From Bradyrhizobium sp. SZCCT0231 (GTDB taxonomy: Bacteria; Pseudomonadota; Alphaproteobacteria; Rhizobiales; Xanthobacteraceae), in contig NZ_JAFCKP010000001.1 in NCBI RefSeq assembly GCF_018130245.1, positions 1,364,001-1,428,000 of the forward strand: a stretch of 64,000 nucleotides of DNA. Reading direction: 5' to 3'. The notes under the pieces were generated by a model, which saw nothing but the letters and a program-made list of their open reading frames with translations, did no database searches and had not been told where the DNA came from. Every line of letters starts with the position of its first letter. Within the stretch, counting starts at the first letter, position 1. Below are positions 50,908 to 60,636 of the stretch, in pieces. The translations under genes and the position numbers were made by a program.

Positions 50908-51842
50908 CAGCGGTTGCGATATTCGATCATCGCCGCCTTGCGGAGCTCGTCGAGATAGGCCTTCTGCGTCTTCTCGTACTTCTCCTGATACATCTTCTCG
51001 CGAACCTCGCGCTTCTTCGGCGTGTCGATCATGGTCGGCTTGCGCGAGCACAGCACCACCATCTCGATGCCCGCCTTGGTCACCTCGGGCGCCGTCAGGT
51101 GGCCGATCGGCGTGTCGTCGAGCACCTTGCGCAGCGGCTCGGGCAGTTCCGCGGTGGTCTTGGTGACGCTGTCGCGGATGGTGGCGTTCGGCGTCGAGCG
51201 GAACAGCGAGTTGGCTTCCTCGCAGCTTCCGACGCGCGAGCGATAGGTCTCGGCTTCCTTCTTCCGTGTCTCCACGAACGCCGCGGACGAGCCGCGCGGC
51301 ACGATCAGCACGATCGGCTGCATCTTGTATTCGGTGCCCTCGATCTGGAGCTTGTCGCCGGTCTGGGCCTGCACGGCCTGCGCGACGTCGCGCTCGCCGA
51401 CCAGCAGCTTCTCCTTGAAGCGGCCGCGCACGAGGCTGGTCCAGACCATCTCGGCCTTCATGCGGCCCTTCAGCGTCTCGGGGCGGACGCCCTTGGATTC
51501 GAGCGACTTGGTGAGCTGATCCGGCGTGATGCGCATGCGCTGCGCCATGCCTTCATAGGACTGGTTGACGTCGGAGATGCCGGGATCGACGCCGTACTTC
51601 TTGCCTTCCTTGAGCTTCACCTTGTCGTCGATCAGCTCGTTGATGACCTCCTGCCGGCTCGGGGTCTTCTGCGTCGTCAGCTGGTCGAGCTTGGAGCGCT
51701 GCTCGATGTCGAAATCGGTGATCGGATCGCCATTGACCATGACGGCGATGTTCTGCGCGCGCGACGGCGAGGGCAGCGCGGTCAGCATCAGCCCGGCACC
51801 GATGGCGAGAAGGAGGCGGAAGACAGGCAATGGGGTCGTCAT
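50907..51842 (-). CDS. surA: SurA-like periplasmic chaperone
   Basis: A 311-residue protein with a signal peptide (to ~29, PSPSRA). The SurA N-terminal domain follows (NIAVMVNGDPITDFDIEQRSKLDQL, EVINELIDDKVKLKEGKKYGVDPGISDVNQSYE), then a region at ~165-270 corresponding to a parvulin-type PPIase, but without a convincing set of catalytic residues, so isomerase activity is doubtful. It escorts outer-membrane proteins such as LptD. It lies directly downstream of lptD (61-base gap), where this chaperone is expected. Confidence 0.9.
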   Translation of the reverse strand: MTTPLPVFRLLLAIGAGLMLTALPSPSRAQNIAVMVNGDPITDFDIEQRSKLDQLTTQKTPSRQEVINELIDDKVKLKEGKKYGVDPGISDVNQSYEGMAQRMRITPDQLTKSLESKGVRPETLKGRMKAEMVWTSLVRGRFKEKLLVGERDVAQAVQAQTGDKLQIEGTEYKMQPIVLIVPRGSSAAFVETRKKEAETYRSRVGSCEEANSLFRSTPNATIRDSVTKTTAELPEPLRKVLDDTPIGHLTAPEVTKAGIEMVVLCSRKPTMIDTPKKREVREKMYQEKYEKTQKAYLDELRKAAMIEYRNR

Positions 51843-51903
51843 GATGTCGCTCGCATGTCAACCGCGTCGTGATGGGGCAAGCGCGGCCGGCACTTCAAAC
51901 CGT

Positions 51904-54390
51904 TCACTGGAGGCCGGAGGAACCGCTGGTCGTCGACGAGGTCGCCAGCGTGCGCAGGCCGATTTGGAACATGAACGCGTGGCTCAGCGTGGGCGGTGCG
52001 GTGCCCGCGGAATAGCTATACGAAGTTACATAGTTCGCCGCCAGCACGAAGCAATCGTCGACATAGCCGGCACCGAGCACATACTGGTTGATCTTGTTGG
52101 CCTCGAGGTCCCAGCGCGCCGAGCCCGAGACCACCCAGTTGGTCGCGATCTTGATCGAGCCCGAGGTCAGGATGCCCTCGCGGCGCGTCAGATAGCCGAG
52201 CTCCGGCTGGGCTGCGTAATTGCCGTACAGCACGGCGACCGACCAGCGATTGAAGTTGGCGCGGCCTTCGGCCTCGAAGCGCTGCACGTTCCAGGTCTGC
52301 TCGTCCATGCGGGAGCGGACGCTGAACGTGTAGGTGCTGTTGGGCGAGTAGCTGGCGCCCGCGACGTAATCGGAGCGCGGCTTGTCCAGACCGGAATCCA
52401 GGCCGGTATTGATGGTGTCCTGGACCGCGAAGGAGTTCAGGCCGAACAGTTGGTAGGATTGGCCGAACAGCACCTTGACGGCGCCGCCCCTGTCGAACTG
52501 CGTCGTGGACTGCACGCCGACATTGGCGCGGCCGCCGCCCTCGACGCGGTCGTAGCCGGAGAACTTGTCCACGCTGAACAGGTTCGAGGCGTCGAACACC
52601 AGGCTCTGGGCGTCCTCGTTCGGCAGCTTGCCGGCATAGGTCTCGTTCGGGCGGATGATGATCTGCGCGATCGGCTCGACGGTGGTCGAGCCCCAGGGCT
52701 GGATGTTGATGAACGGATAGCGGTACTCCAGGCCTACGGTCGGCATCAGGCGGAACGCCTGGGTGTCGCCGACGGGCAGGTAGTTCGACACGCCGGGCTG
52801 GTTGGAGACCGAGGAGTTGATCGCGTCGGCGCGCAGGCTCGCGAACGGCGTCCAGATCTGGCCGAACGGATCGGTGAAGGATTTGCGCCACTGCGCTTCC
52901 GCCGTGAGGCGCGTGTAAGTGCCCGGGAAGCCGCGCAGCAGGCACTGCGACGGCATACGCGCCAGCGGATCGGCCGACGCCGTGGTGCACAGGCCGTTGG
53001 TGTTGGCGACTGTCGTGATCGGATCGAACACCGCATCGTCACGCGACAGGTTCACGAAATTGGTCTTGTAGCTGAACTCGCCGCCGAACACGGGATAGTT
53101 GAGCACGTTGGAGTAGTCGATCACCGGATAGACGATCGGCACCTGGCTCTGGTTGCCCGAATAGCTCAGCCAGTACATCGTGCGCGCATCGAAGAAGCTG
53201 CGGTTGCCGACGCCGGTCAGATAGAGCTGCGACAGCGCTTCCGTCGGCAGCAACAGGAACGAGCCGAGCGGATCACGGTACTGATAGAGCCGGTAGTCCG
53301 AGAAGAAATAGTAGTCGGACATCAGGACGCCGTCCCAGCCCCAGACCCATTTGTCGTTCAGCGCGAACTGACCCTTGGTGTCGACGGCGCCGCGGAACTG
53401 GCGGTCGCCGGGCTGTCCGGCAAATGCTCCGGGATCGAGCTGGTCGATGCCATAAGCACGGATCTGGTAGGCGCCGTCGATCAGGCGCTGGCGGAATTCG
53501 CCCTGCAGCATGACCCCTTGCCGCGTCATGAAGCGGGGGGTGATGGTTGCGTCCATGTCGGGCGCGATCGCCCAATAATAGGGAACTTCGGCGCCGAAGC
53601 CCGTGTTCGTCGTGCCCGGGAAGTAGCCAGGCATCAGGAAGCCGGACTTGCGCTTCACGGTCGGGTCGGGGGTCGAGAAATAGGGCATGTAGGCGAGCGG
53701 CACGCCGAAGAATTCGAGCTGCGCCGTCTCGAAATACAGCATCTTCTCCTGCTGGTCGTGGATGATGCGTGCACCCTTGACCTGCCACAGCGGCGGCTTC
53801 TTCGGATCGTCCTTACACGGCGCGCAGGCGGTGTAGACGCCGTTCTCGAACACCGTGTAGTTGCCGCTGGAGCGGTCGGCGCGGCTCGCGGCCATGCGGG
53901 TCTGGTCGGCGGTGTCCACGCGCAGCGAATCGACGAAACCGTCGCGGTAATCGTCGGAGAGATCCATGATCTCGGCATAGGTGATCTTGCCGTCGGCATC
54001 CGTCATGCGGATGTTGCCTTCGGCATGCAGCCGCTTGGTCTTCTGGTCGTAGATGACCCGGTCGGCCTCGACGCTGGTGCCGTTGTAGAACAGCTGGACG
54101 TTACCGACCGCGGAGACGCGCGAATTGTTGTAGTCGTAGTCGACCTCGGTCGCCTGAACCAGCATCTGGTTGTCGTTGGCGGCCTTCGGCGGCTTCGGAC
54201 GCGGCGGCAGCGGATTATAGGTGTACTGGGCGGAGGCGGGCGCGACTGCGGCAACGTCGATCAGCCCGCCGAGCGAGGCGGCAGCGGCGACAGCGAGCAG
54301 AATCCTGCGGACGGACCAGCCGCACCCGTTCGCGCGCACCAACGTGCGCCGCGTCAAACGAGACACGAGCCCTCGTTGGACGGCAGTCAC
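51904..54390 (-). CDS. lptD: LPS-assembly protein LptD
   Basis: An 828-residue outer-membrane barrel that inserts lipopolysaccharide into the outer leaflet. After the signal region (ends near ASAQY) comes an OstA/LptD N-terminal domain (ADRVIYDQKTKRLHAEGNIRMTDADGKITYAEIMDLSDDYRDGFVDSLRV), then the LptD barrel domain, with PYYWAIAPDMDATITPRFMTRQGVMLQGEFRQ as the family core. Cysteine pairs (CAPC; CTTAS and QCLLRG) may provide the disulfides. GTG 54390 overlaps the lptG stop by one base and follows AGGAGG at good spacing; a longer start at 54456 is not favoured. Length is typical. Confidence 0.95.
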   Translation of the reverse strand: MTAVQRGLVSRLTRRTLVRANGCGWSVRRILLAVAAAASLGGLIDVAAVAPASAQYTYNPLPPRPKPPKAANDNQMLVQATEVDYDYNNSRVSAVGNVQLFYNGTSVEADRVIYDQKTKRLHAEGNIRMTDADGKITYAEIMDLSDDYRDGFVDSLRVDTADQTRMAASRADRSSGNYTVFENGVYTACAPCKDDPKKPPLWQVKGARIIHDQQEKMLYFETAQLEFFGVPLAYMPYFSTPDPTVKRKSGFLMPGYFPGTTNTGFGAEVPYYWAIAPDMDATITPRFMTRQGVMLQGEFRQRLIDGAYQIRAYGIDQLDPGAFAGQPGDRQFRGAVDTKGQFALNDKWVWGWDGVLMSDYYFFSDYRLYQYRDPLGSFLLLPTEALSQLYLTGVGNRSFFDARTMYWLSYSGNQSQVPIVYPVIDYSNVLNYPVFGGEFSYKTNFVNLSRDDAVFDPITTVANTNGLCTTASADPLARMPSQCLLRGFPGTYTRLTAEAQWRKSFTDPFGQIWTPFASLRADAINSSVSNQPGVSNYLPVGDTQAFRLMPTVGLEYRYPFINIQPWGSTTVEPIAQIIIRPNETYAGKLPNEDAQSLVFDASNLFSVDKFSGYDRVEGGGRANVGVQSTTQFDRGGAVKVLFGQSYQLFGLNSFAVQDTINTGLDSGLDKPRSDYVAGASYSPNSTYTFSVRSRMDEQTWNVQRFEAEGRANFNRWSVAVLYGNYAAQPELGYLTRREGILTSGSIKIATNWVVSGSARWDLEANKINQYVLGAGYVDDCFVLAANYVTSYSYSAGTAPPTLSHAFMFQIGLRTLATSSTTSGSSGLQ

Positions 54391-55487
54391 TAACCGTCCT
54401 CCTGATAGAGCAAGGCCAAAAAGCCGGTGAGGCCGCCCACTACAACGGGCAACCACGCCGCAGCGATCGGATGCATCAACTCAGCCTTGCTCAAATCCTC
54501 AGTTACTTTCGACAGAACGTAGAGCAGAAAGCCTGCGCCCACGCCACTCAAAACCATCTTTTGCACGCCGCCCATCCGGAAGAAGCGCAACGACACGGAG
54601 GCCGCGAGCATCACCATGGCTGCGAGCAAAAACGGCTGTGCCAGAAGCTTCTGATACTGGAGTCGGTATCCGGCTGTCGCGAAGCCCGAGCTTTCGGAAG
54701 AGCGGATGTAGCTCGGTAGTTGCCAAAAGGACACAGTCTCGGGTGTGGAAAAGCTGTTGCGGACCTGCGCCTCGGTCAGCGTGGTCGGAATCTCCAGGCT
54801 GGCCTGGTCGATCGGCGGTGCGTCCAGCGAGAAGCGGCGGACGCCCTTAAACAGCCAGCGGCCGGCCTCGAGCGTCGCCTCGCGCGCCTCGACCCGCTCC
54901 TTGAAGTGCTGGTCCGGGTCGAACCGGAACAGTGTCAGTCCCGTGAGCCGGATGCCCTGCTGCTCGCTCCGCGCCGCATTGATGATGGTCTGGCCGTCGC
55001 TGGTGAGCTGATTGAGCCAGAAGCCGGAGGCGTCCTGGATGCCGCCGCCGGGCGCCGAGCCGAACAGCTCGGCTTCCATGCGCTTGGACAGCTCGCGCAA
55101 ATTGGCGGACATCGGATTGTAGGCGACGGTGGCGATCACCCCGATCAGCAGCGCGCTGCCGAGCGCCGGCGAGATGAACTGCCAGGCGGAGATGCCGGCA
55201 GCGCGCGCCACCACGAGCTCGAGCCGGCGGGAGAGGGCGAGATAGCAGGTCATCGCCCCGATCAGCATGCAGAACGGCGTCAGCTTCTCCAAGAGCTGCG
55301 GCACCCGGAACAGCGAGGTCTCGGCCACCATGATCGCGGAAGCGGATGCGAGCCCCGAGGTCTTGCGCACCATCTCGATGTAGTCGACCAGCACCAGCAG
55401 CAGGAATATGCCGCCGAAGACGCCGAGCGCCGCGACCACGAAGCGGCCGGCGAAATAGCGCCCGAGCGTATTGGTGAGCATGCTCAT
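54390..55487 (-). CDS. lptG: LPS export permease LptG
   Basis: A 365-residue inner-membrane component of the LptB2FGC transporter. Family landmarks: MLTNTLGRYFAGRFVVAALGVFGGIFLLLVLVDYIEM (first helix), ASAIMVAETSLFRVPQLLEKLTPFCMLIGAMTCYLALSRRLELVVARAAGISAWQF, and the periplasmic jellyroll followed by three C-terminal helices (FLLAAMVMLAASVSLRFFRMGGVQKMVLSGVGAGFLLYVLSKV). It works with LptF. ATG 55487 overlaps the lptF stop by four bases (ATGA), so it is coupled; a nearby ATG at 55481 would give MLTNTL. Confidence 0.95.
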   Translation of the reverse strand: MSMLTNTLGRYFAGRFVVAALGVFGGIFLLLVLVDYIEMVRKTSGLASASAIMVAETSLFRVPQLLEKLTPFCMLIGAMTCYLALSRRLELVVARAAGISAWQFISPALGSALLIGVIATVAYNPMSANLRELSKRMEAELFGSAPGGGIQDASGFWLNQLTSDGQTIINAARSEQQGIRLTGLTLFRFDPDQHFKERVEAREATLEAGRWLFKGVRRFSLDAPPIDQASLEIPTTLTEAQVRNSFSTPETVSFWQLPSYIRSSESSGFATAGYRLQYQKLLAQPFLLAAMVMLAASVSLRFFRMGGVQKMVLSGVGAGFLLYVLSKVTEDLSKAELMHPIAAAWLPVVVGGLTGFLALLYQEDG

Positions 55488-56653
55488 GCGGTGGCCGGAC
55501 GTCCGAACAGCCGCGCGATCCGTGCGTTCGACCTGTTGATGGCCTCCATCAGGCCAGGAGGCGGCTCGACCACGACGCCACCGATGATCATCCACAGCCC
55601 GATGCCGATGGCGCCCACGACCATCGCATATTGGACCAGCACCGCGCCCGGCGATTTCACCGCCATCACCGAGCAGGCGAAGCCGGCCATGCGCAGGCCG
55701 AACACCGCAATGATCGAGGAGGCGATCGAGAAGTTGCGGCTCTGGCGGGTGGTGCGGGGCGCACCCAGGAAGGCGAAGGTCAGCACGGCAAAGGCAAAGG
55801 GATAGACCGGTGCCAACAGGCTATCATGCAGGGCTGAGCGGAATTGGCCGGGAATCTGCTTATAGACGGGATCGTCCTCGGCCGGCGAGAACAGCTCCCA
55901 GAGATAGCGCTCGCGGATGCCGAGGGTGACGTCGCGGCCCTGGCCCGAGAACTTCGACATGTCGAAGCCGTAGCGGCCGAACGCCACCAGCGCGGGATCG
56001 CGCTTGCCCGCCTCGAAGCGCTGGAGATTGCCGGTCTCCAGCACCAGGAACGAGCCGGTCTCGTTCTTCACGACCTCGCCGTGCTCGGCGACGATCGAGA
56101 CGCGCTCGTTCGGATCGCGGCGGTCGTCGATGAAGATGCCGGCGAGGATGCCGCCGGGCAGGCGCTCGCGGATCCGGATCGTCAGGTTCCTGTCGAGCTG
56201 GGCGAAGCGGCCGGGCTGCAGGATGTTGGTCAGCACGTCGGCGGTGATCTCGGCGTCCCACTGCTTGATGCGCCGCATGCCGTCGGGAGCGAGATAGGCC
56301 GCGATGAAGGCGACCAGCAGCGCCACCACGCAGGTGGCGTAGAAGAACGGATAGAACAGCCGGAACGGCGAGAAGCCGGCGGCATTCATCACGATGATCT
56401 CGGAATCGGTCGCGAGCTTGTTCAGCGTGTGCGAGATCGCGATCATCAGCGCGATCGGCGAGATGATCAGGACCAGGGCCGGGATCACGAGGCTGGTGAT
56501 GCCGAGGAAGGTGAGGATGGTCTGACCCTGGCTCGTCATCAGGTCGATGCCGCGCAACGCCTGCGTAATCCAGATCACGCCGGTGAGGCTGACCAGGACC
56601 AGCGCAAACGACGCCAGCGTCGTGCGGAAGATATACCTATCGATCGACCCCAT
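55484..56653 (-). CDS. lptF: LPS export permease LptF
   Basis: A 389-residue inner-membrane partner of LptG. Motifs: MGSIDRYIFRTTLASFALVLVSLTGVIWITQALRGIDLMTSQGQTILTFLGITSLVIPALVLIISPIALMIAISHTLNKLATDSEIIVMNAAGFSPFRLFYP, which is the classic YjgP/YjgQ start with the DSEIIVMNAAG coupling motif. The periplasmic domain and C-terminal helices follow. It is the first gene of the lptFGD-surA-pdxA-rsmA operon, transcribed divergently from pepA. Confidence 0.95.
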   Translation of the reverse strand: MGSIDRYIFRTTLASFALVLVSLTGVIWITQALRGIDLMTSQGQTILTFLGITSLVIPALVLIISPIALMIAISHTLNKLATDSEIIVMNAAGFSPFRLFYPFFYATCVVALLVAFIAAYLAPDGMRRIKQWDAEITADVLTNILQPGRFAQLDRNLTIRIRERLPGGILAGIFIDDRRDPNERVSIVAEHGEVVKNETGSFLVLETGNLQRFEAGKRDPALVAFGRYGFDMSKFSGQGRDVTLGIRERYLWELFSPAEDDPVYKQIPGQFRSALHDSLLAPVYPFAFAVLTFAFLGAPRTTRQSRNFSIASSIIAVFGLRMAGFACSVMAVKSPGAVLVQYAMVVGAIGIGLWMIIGGVVVEPPPGLMEAINRSNARIARLFGRPATA

Positions 56654-56992
56654 GCGCTACCGCACGTACCCACCAAGTCCCCAATGTCGGCCAGAATTCC
56701 GGCGGTCCAACCAATCCCCCGTCAGGGGATCCCCAAGGTCGGCCAACAGCTCTTCCAGCGGTTCATTCTCTCACTACCATCCCTTTGATCCGTCAACAAA
56801 ATGGCTGCCCCATGGCACCCTCAATATATGGTTAATATTTCGGTCGTTGTGGCCTCGCGGCCACGGCGGCGCTTGGCATCGGGCCGGCCGCTGGCCCATA
56901 GTGGGGGAAGCCTCAGTGAATCGCCGTTCAGCTCCGGTTCGTAGCTGGAACTTCCGAACGACGAAAAACCCCATGTTTTGGAGGAGTTATCC
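56654..56992. other. Divergent lptF/pepA intergenic region
   Basis: About 339 bases without a gene. It includes an AT-rich patch (CAATATATGGTTAATATTTCGG, 56820s-56840s) that is a likely promoter area. GGAGGAG precedes pepA. No clear operator palindrome was found. Short open frames here do not look real. Confidence 0.4.
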
Positions 56993-58492
56993 ATGTCCGA
57001 TGCCATCAAGGTCGGCTTTGTCCCGTTGTCTGCCGCCTCCCGTGGCATCCTGGTCGTGTTCTGCGACGATGGCCTGAAGCTCGGTCCGGCGACGGCCAAG
57101 GCGCTGGGCGGCGCTGTCGACATCGTGAAGCGCGCGGCGGCCGCCGCCGCCTTCAAAGGCAAAAGCGGGGCCGCGCTGGACATTCTGGCGCCGGAAAGCG
57201 TGAAGGCGACCCGGCTGATCGTGATCGGCGCCGGCAAGGCGACCGGCCTGAAGGCGAACGATTTCCTCAAATTCGGCGGGGTGGCCGCGAGCAAGCTGCC
57301 CGCCGGCACCAGCGCCATGACCGTCATGGCGGAGCTGCCCGGTGGCGCCATGACGAGCGAGCAGGCGGTTGCGCTCGCCTCCGGCCTTCGCTTACGCACC
57401 TACAAGTTCGACCGCTACAAGACCAAGAAGAAGGATGGCGAGGAGAACGGCTTGCGCGCCGACGTCTCGCTTGCGGTCGGCGATGCTGGTGCTGCGAAGA
57501 AGGCGTTTGCCTCGGCCGGCCACGTCATCGACGGCGTGGTCATTGCGCGCGACCTCGTCAACGAGCCGCCGAACGTGCTCTTCCCCGAGGAATTCGCGCG
57601 TCGCGCCGGTCAGCTCCGCAAGCTCGGGGTCAAGGTCGAGGTGCTCGACGTCAGGGCGATGCAGAAGCTCGGCATGGGCGCGCTGCTCGGCGTCGGTCAG
57701 GGCTCGGCGCGGCCGAGCCGCACCGTGATCATGCGCTGGGACGGGGCTAAGAAGGGCGAGGCACCGGTCGCCTTCGTCGGCAAGGGCGTCTGTTTCGACA
57801 CCGGCGGCATCTCGATCAAGCCGGCCGGCAGCATGGAGGACATGAAGGGCGACATGGGAGGTGCGGCCTGCGTCGTCGGCCTGATGCATGCGCTCGCCGC
57901 GCGCAAGGCGAAGGTCAACGCGGTCGGCGCCATCGGCCTCGTCGAGAACATGCCCGACGGCAACGCGCAGCGGCCGGGCGACATCGTCACCTCGATGTCC
58001 GGCCAGACCATCGAGATCATCAATACCGACGCGGAGGGCCGCCTCGTGCTGGCCGATGTGCTCTGGTACGTCGCCAAGAAGGTGAAGCCGAAATTCATGG
58101 TGGATCTGGCGACGCTGACCGGCGCGATCATGGTGGCGCTCGGCACCGAGCATGCCGGCATGTTCTCCAACAACGACGAGCTTGCCGACCGGCTGCTCAC
58201 GGCCGGCGTCGAGAGCGGGGAGAAGGTCTGGCGGATGCCGCTCGGCCCCGAATACGACAAGCTGATCGATTCCCAGTTTGCCGACATGAAGAACACCGGC
58301 GGCCGCCATGGCGGCTCGATCACCGCAGCGCAATTCCTGCAGCGCTTCGTCGACGGCACGCCCTGGGCGCATCTCGACATCGCCGGCACCGCGATGGGCG
58401 CGCCGAAGACCGACATCAACCAGAGCTGGGGAAGCGGCTACGGCGTCCGCCTGCTCGACCGCCTGGTCTCCGACCATTACGAGCGCAAATGA
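56993..58492 (+). CDS. pepA: Leucyl aminopeptidase
   Basis: A 499-residue hexameric metallopeptidase of family M17. The catalytic metal/substrate signatures are [29 protein letters not shown] and [14 protein letters not shown], with the characteristic [18 protein letters not shown] before them. It releases N-terminal amino acids in the cytoplasm; some family members also bind DNA. GGAGGAGTTATCC before ATG 56993 decides the start over a frame that begins at 56978. It is followed after six bases by holC, the usual pairing. Confidence 0.96.
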   Translation: MSDAIKVGFVPLSAASRGILVVFCDDGLKLGPATAKALGGAVDIVKRAAAAAAFKGKSGAALDILAPESVKATRLIVIGAGKATGLKANDFLKFGGVAASKLPAGTSAMTVMAELPGGAMTSEQAVALASGLRLRTYKFDRYKTKKKDGEENGLRADVSLAVGDAGAAKKAFASAGHVIDGVVIARDLVNEPPNVLFPEEFARRAGQLRKLGVKVEVLDVRAMQKLGMGALLGVGQGSARPSRTVIMRWDGAKKGEAPVAFVGKGVCFDTGGISIKPAGSMEDMKGDMGGAACVVGLMHALAARKAKVNAVGAIGLVENMPDGNAQRPGDIVTSMSGQTIEIINTDAEGRLVLADVLWYVAKKVKPKFMVDLATLTGAIMVALGTEHAGMFSNNDELADRLLTAGVESGEKVWRMPLGPEYDKLIDSQFADMKNTGGRHGGSITAAQFLQRFVDGTPWAHLDIAGTAMGAPKTDINQSWGSGYGVRLLDRLVSDHYERK

Positions 58493-58498
58493 TCCGAC

Positions 58499-58951
58499 AT
58501 GACTGAAGTGCTGTTCTACCATCTGCAAAACATGACGGTAGAGAACGTGTTGCCGCCGCTTCTCGAGAAATCGCTCGAGCGCGGCTGGCGCGTCGTGGTG
58601 CAGTCGACCTCGGAGGAGCGCGCCGATGCGCTCGACGCGCATTTGTGGACCTATCGCGACGATTCCTTCCTGCCGCACGCGACATGGCGGGTGAACGATG
58701 CCGCCGATCAGCCGATCGTGCTGGCTATCGAGGAGGGCAATCCCAACGGTGCCAATGTCCGCTTCCTGGTCGACAGCGCCGCGCTGCCGGAGGACGCACA
58801 GGGCTATGAGCGCATGGTGCTGCTGTTCAACGGCGACGATCCCGATGCGCTTGCGCTCGCCCGCACGGCCTGGACGGATTGCAAGGCGAAGGGATTTGAT
58901 GTCACCTATTGGCAGGCCGATGAGCGTGGCCGGTGGCAGAAGCGCAATTAG
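58499..58951 (+). CDS. holC: DNA polymerase III subunit chi
   Basis: A 150-residue clamp-loader accessory subunit that links SSB to the replisome. Family features: EVLFYHLQNMTVENVLPPLLEKSLERGWRVVVQSTSEERADALDAHLWTYRDDSFLPHATW and VRFLVDSAALPEDAQGYERMVLLFNGDDPDAL. Length is normal. Six bases separate it from pepA, supporting one transcript. Confidence 0.95.
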   Translation: MTEVLFYHLQNMTVENVLPPLLEKSLERGWRVVVQSTSEERADALDAHLWTYRDDSFLPHATWRVNDAADQPIVLAIEEGNPNGANVRFLVDSAALPEDAQGYERMVLLFNGDDPDALALARTAWTDCKAKGFDVTYWQADERGRWQKRN

Positions 58952-59077
58952 CCGTTCATCGCAGTTAATGATAATTTGCACTTTTCGGGCGATGCTGGCT
59001 TTGGCCACCTTCGTGCCGCAAAGGGATGTTGGGACAATCGCTTAGGGCTGGTCCTTCACGCGGGGAATTAGTTTATC

Positions 59078-59599
59078 GTGCGACATCAAAAGCTTCCCGG
59101 CTCGCTCATGATTGCGTTGGCCGCCGTAGCACCGCTGCTCGCGGGCTGCTCGGGGACCGATCTGCTGTCGAAGGACGCAGAATGGTTCAACACGCCCAGC
59201 CGGCTGTTCATCAAGAACATCTCGATCGAATCCCCGCCGCTGACCCCCGACAAGCCGGTGCGCGCCGAGGATCTCGTCAGCGCCGACGGCGCCTGTCCCG
59301 GCATGGCGCCGCCTCCCGGGCCGGCTGACGCCAATGCCTCGACGACGGCGCCCGCTCCGACGGGCGGCACGGTCGCGCTCGGCCATACCGAATGCGATGT
59401 GGTGCGCGGCATCGGCGCGCCCTCGAACGTCAATCTCTCCAATGACGCCATCGGCCGCCGCGTCGCCGTCGTCACCTGGACGACCGGTCCGCGCGCCGGC
59501 ATCTACACCTTCACGTCCGGACGTCTGTCCTCGATCGAAGGCAATCCGGACCCGCAGCCGATGCCGAGGACGGCGAAGCCGAAGAAGAAGCACGCGTAG
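59078..59599 (+). CDS. Lipoprotein with BamE/SmpA-like C-terminal signature
   Basis: A 173-residue predicted lipoprotein. The lipobox LLAGCSG places the lipidated Cys near residue 24. After a variable proline-rich linker, the conserved part GHTECDVVRGIGAPSNVNLSNDAIGRRVAVVTWTTGPRAGIYTFTSGRLSSIEGNP has the GxPSxV, RxxVxTW, GIYxFxxGxLxSIE pattern of small SmpA/OmlA-type folds. The assignment to that fold is an inference. GTG 59078 is the longest start; ATG 59108 is possible. A 42-base relic of a homologous segment lies at 61126-61167. Confidence 0.78.
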   Translation: MRHQKLPGSLMIALAAVAPLLAGCSGTDLLSKDAEWFNTPSRLFIKNISIESPPLTPDKPVRAEDLVSADGACPGMAPPPGPADANASTTAPAPTGGTVALGHTECDVVRGIGAPSNVNLSNDAIGRRVAVVTWTTGPRAGIYTFTSGRLSSIEGNPDPQPMPRTAKPKKKHA

Positions 59600-59672
59600 G
59601 CGGGGATCGCTGCGCCGCAGATCCCGGACATGTGCGGGGCGGACCCGATCAAAAGCCGGGTTGGCGGCACGC

Positions 59673-60146
59673 TCAGAGGATCGGCTTGGTGTTGAAGCGA
59701 TCAGGCTGGCGAACGCGGAAACGGCCCTTCATCTTGAAGCCGTCGCGCATATTGAGACCGAGCAGAACGATGTTCGTTACTCCGGCGACCAGTTCGAGAG
59801 TCTGCACCGCGTAGAACGTGGTGTCGAACTCCGCGGCCTTCGCCTTGGAGGCAAGAAACAACGCGGCGGGAATCAGAACCAGGATGCCGTTGCCGGCGAT
59901 GAGCGGCATACGTTTGATCTTCGCACCGATCAGGCCGGCGCGCCGCTCCTTTGCCAGGAAGAATCCTGAACCTCCCGTCGCCGCAAGCATCGGAATAAGC
60001 AACAGGAAACCCCACGGTATAGCGGTCTTCACCATGGCTATGGTCTCGTGCGACGCAAATAGCTCGGTGAGAGCCGTGGAAAGCCAGAAGGTCGCAATGG
60101 TCGTCAGTGCGACCGCTCCCGCGACTGAGTGGATGATCTTGGTCAT
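59673..60146 (-). CDS. Four-helix membrane protein of the MarR-linked unit
   Basis: A 157-residue inner-membrane protein with about four helices (SVAGAVALTTIATFWLSTALTELF, AIPWGFLLLIPMLAATGGSGFFLA, MPLIAGNGILVLIPAALFLAS, FYAVQTLELVAGVTNIVLLGLNMRDGF) and a short basic C-terminus. It starts 24 bases after a monooxygenase-like gene on the same strand, and both are divergent from a MarR gene. No family name is certain; it may be a small transporter or sensor partner of the monooxygenase. Confidence 0.75.
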   Translation of the reverse strand: MTKIIHSVAGAVALTTIATFWLSTALTELFASHETIAMVKTAIPWGFLLLIPMLAATGGSGFFLAKERRAGLIGAKIKRMPLIAGNGILVLIPAALFLASKAKAAEFDTTFYAVQTLELVAGVTNIVLLGLNMRDGFKMKGRFRVRQPDRFNTKPIL

Positions 60147-60170
60147 CGGGTCTGCCGTTTTCGAAGCGAG

Positions 60171-60539
60171 CTACGCGACGCAAATGCCGGGCACCGCGAC
60201 TTTCTCGAACAGGTGCGGCGAGGCGACGGCGGATGAGGGATAGGCCGAGATCTTCGACCTGAATTCAGGATGCGTGAATGCAGCCCGGAAGTGGGCCGTC
60301 GATTCCCAAACCGCATAGTTCAGATACGCGGGGCTTTCGCCAATTGCTCGGTGAAGCTGGGTGGAGATGAAGCCCGGCTGCTGCTTCATGAAGGCGGCAT
60401 CGTCTTGCCAGATCTTGAGAAAGCTTTGTTCGTCGGCCTTGTCGAGCGTGAACAGGTTCACCAGCACCACAGGGCTGGTCTCGATGCCGAGCTGACGTTC
60501 GATGGGAAAGTCAGGGTCCAGTGGGCGTAGGTGCGCCAT
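60171..60539 (-). CDS. ABM-domain protein (antibiotic biosynthesis monooxygenase-like)
   Basis: A 122-residue single-domain protein. The ABM pattern is visible: VVLVNLFTLDKADEQSFLKIWQDDAAFMKQQPGFISTQLHRAIGESPAYLNYAVWESTAHFRAAFTHPEF. The fold is a ferredoxin-like dimer found in heme-degrading and quinone/aromatic monooxygenases or in stress proteins; catalysis is not proven. It is transcribed divergently from a MarR regulator across a palindromic operator, so it is the likely regulated target. Confidence 0.85.
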   Translation of the reverse strand: MAHLRPLDPDFPIERQLGIETSPVVLVNLFTLDKADEQSFLKIWQDDAAFMKQQPGFISTQLHRAIGESPAYLNYAVWESTAHFRAAFTHPEFRSKISAYPSSAVASPHLFEKVAVPGICVA

Positions 60540-60564
60540 GACGAACTCCGTCGAGATGGTTTTA

Positions 60565-60617
60565 TGATGTCAATATGGTACTATCGGCAATCTAGTAATT
60601 TGACATCATGATGTCAA
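60565..60617. promoter_or_regulatory. MarR operator region: perfect 18-bp palindrome and extra half-site
   Basis: TTGACATCA-TGATGTCAA (60600-60617) is a perfect palindrome, 19 bases upstream of the MarR start. A third half-site TGATGTCAA lies at 60565-60573, 26 bases before the palindrome, toward the ABM gene. The region is AT-rich and serves both divergent genes. MarR proteins bind sites of this size. Confidence 0.75.
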
Positions 60618-60636
60618 TAATTGTTTATGGTGACGG

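Noticed and set aside
51565-54393. A 942-codon open frame on the plus strand opposite lptD and surA
   Set aside because: It is antisense to well-supported genes, has no recognisable domains and an Arg/Asp/Gly/His-biased composition; high GC keeps the opposite frame open.
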